Origin: Piscinibacter lacus
GTDB lineage: Bacteria > Pseudomonadota > Gammaproteobacteria > Burkholderiales > Burkholderiaceae_C
Direction of reading: 5' to 3'
DNA length: 64,000 nt
NCBI RefSeq assembly: GCF_016735685.1
Contig: NZ_JAERRA010000001.1
Location: 744,001-808,000 of the forward strand
Shown: in pieces, positions 63,882 to 64,000 of the stretch
How positions within the stretch are numbered: the first letter of the stretch is position 1
How the letters are laid out: the number at the start of each line of letters is the position of its first letter
Program-made: the position numbers and the translations under genes
Notes under the pieces: model-generated
The model's database searches: none
Seen by the model: the letters and a program-made list of their open reading frames with translations, nothing else
Told to the model about the DNA's origin: nothing

Positions 63882-64000
63882 ATGGCCCTCGGCATTCATT
63901 CCCTGATCGTCCTGGCCGCGCTGCTTGCCGCCCCGGCACCGCATGCGGCCGACCCGCTCGCGCAGCCCGCGCATGGCGCCGAGCCACTTGCCCGTCCGGC
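63882..64000 (+). CDS. Exported protein, N-terminal fragment (possible bcs gene)
   Basis: The window ends after 39 codons. The start MALGIHSLIVLAALLAAPAPHAADP looks like a signal peptide with cleavage after HAA near residue 23, so the product is exported. It begins 15 bases after the BcsQ-like gene on the same strand. In cellulose loci an exported BcsB or another periplasmic subunit is possible, but the fragment is too short to identify. No Shine-Dalgarno is visible. Confidence 0.5.
   Translation, partial: MALGIHSLIVLAALLAAPAPHAADPLAQPAHGAEPLARP

Overview
The window is about 64 kb of very GC-rich, densely coding chromosome, apparently a betaproteobacterium of the order Burkholderiales (Rubrivivax/Ideonella/Roseateles-like). 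This is inferred from gene content, gene order and base composition; there is no rRNA or tRNA gene to confirm it. Most of it is ordinary core genome, with few gaps and many ATGA-type stop/start overlaps. I saw no insertion sequence, prophage, CRISPR array, tRNA or rRNA.

Layout. 1-3885 (+): end of sucD, a TerC-type membrane protein, then a compact Ser/Thr kinase / PP2C phosphatase / FHA module. 3936-10178: SemiSWEET and dacB (-), tsaB-rimI-uracil-DNA glycosylase (+), CorA-type transporter and hemB (-). 10179-10608: a gene-free stretch holding a candidate small RNA with a strong terminator. 10609-13629 (+): secreted protein of unknown function, hemJ, VanZ-like protein, NnrU. 13651-24768 (-): a complete tad (Flp pilus) operon of twelve genes. 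25045-29582 (-): diguanylate cyclase, glutathione transferase, recX and recA with a LexA box. 29727-32022 (+): OmpR-type two-component system. 32047-37970 (-): mreBCD-mrdA-rodA cell-shape operon. 38316-41674 (+): gatCAB. 41716-50622: pyrE, exonuclease III, chemoreceptor, ferredoxin, coaD, rsmD, ftsY, rppH, proS. 50619-55819: lytic transglycosylase (+), then ubiX, grxD, prmC, prfA, hemA (-). 55970-59533 (+): small membrane protein, queE, queD, bioA, bioD. 59585-62847 (-): ECF sigma factor with a large Ser/Thr kinase. 63006-64000 (+): start of what may be a cellulose (bcs) locus.

How the genes work together. Two Ser/Thr phospho-signalling units lie at either end, one with its own phosphatase and FHA reader, one coupled to a sigma factor. 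The Tad pilus operon follows a diguanylate cyclase on the same strand, and a possible cellulose locus closes the window, so an attachment/biofilm theme is plausible but inferred. Three tetrapyrrole genes (hemB, hemJ, hemA) lie apart from one another.

Notable points: six genes appear to be leaderless, with a -10 box 6-8 nt before the start codon; two ParA/MinD-type proteins (TadZ and the BcsQ-like protein) have lost the Walker A lysines; QueD lacks the usual catalytic cysteine; rppH carries a perfect inverted repeat around its ribosome binding site; and a CCUCC-loop small RNA candidate lies upstream of hemB. No computation was run; family assignments come from reading motifs.
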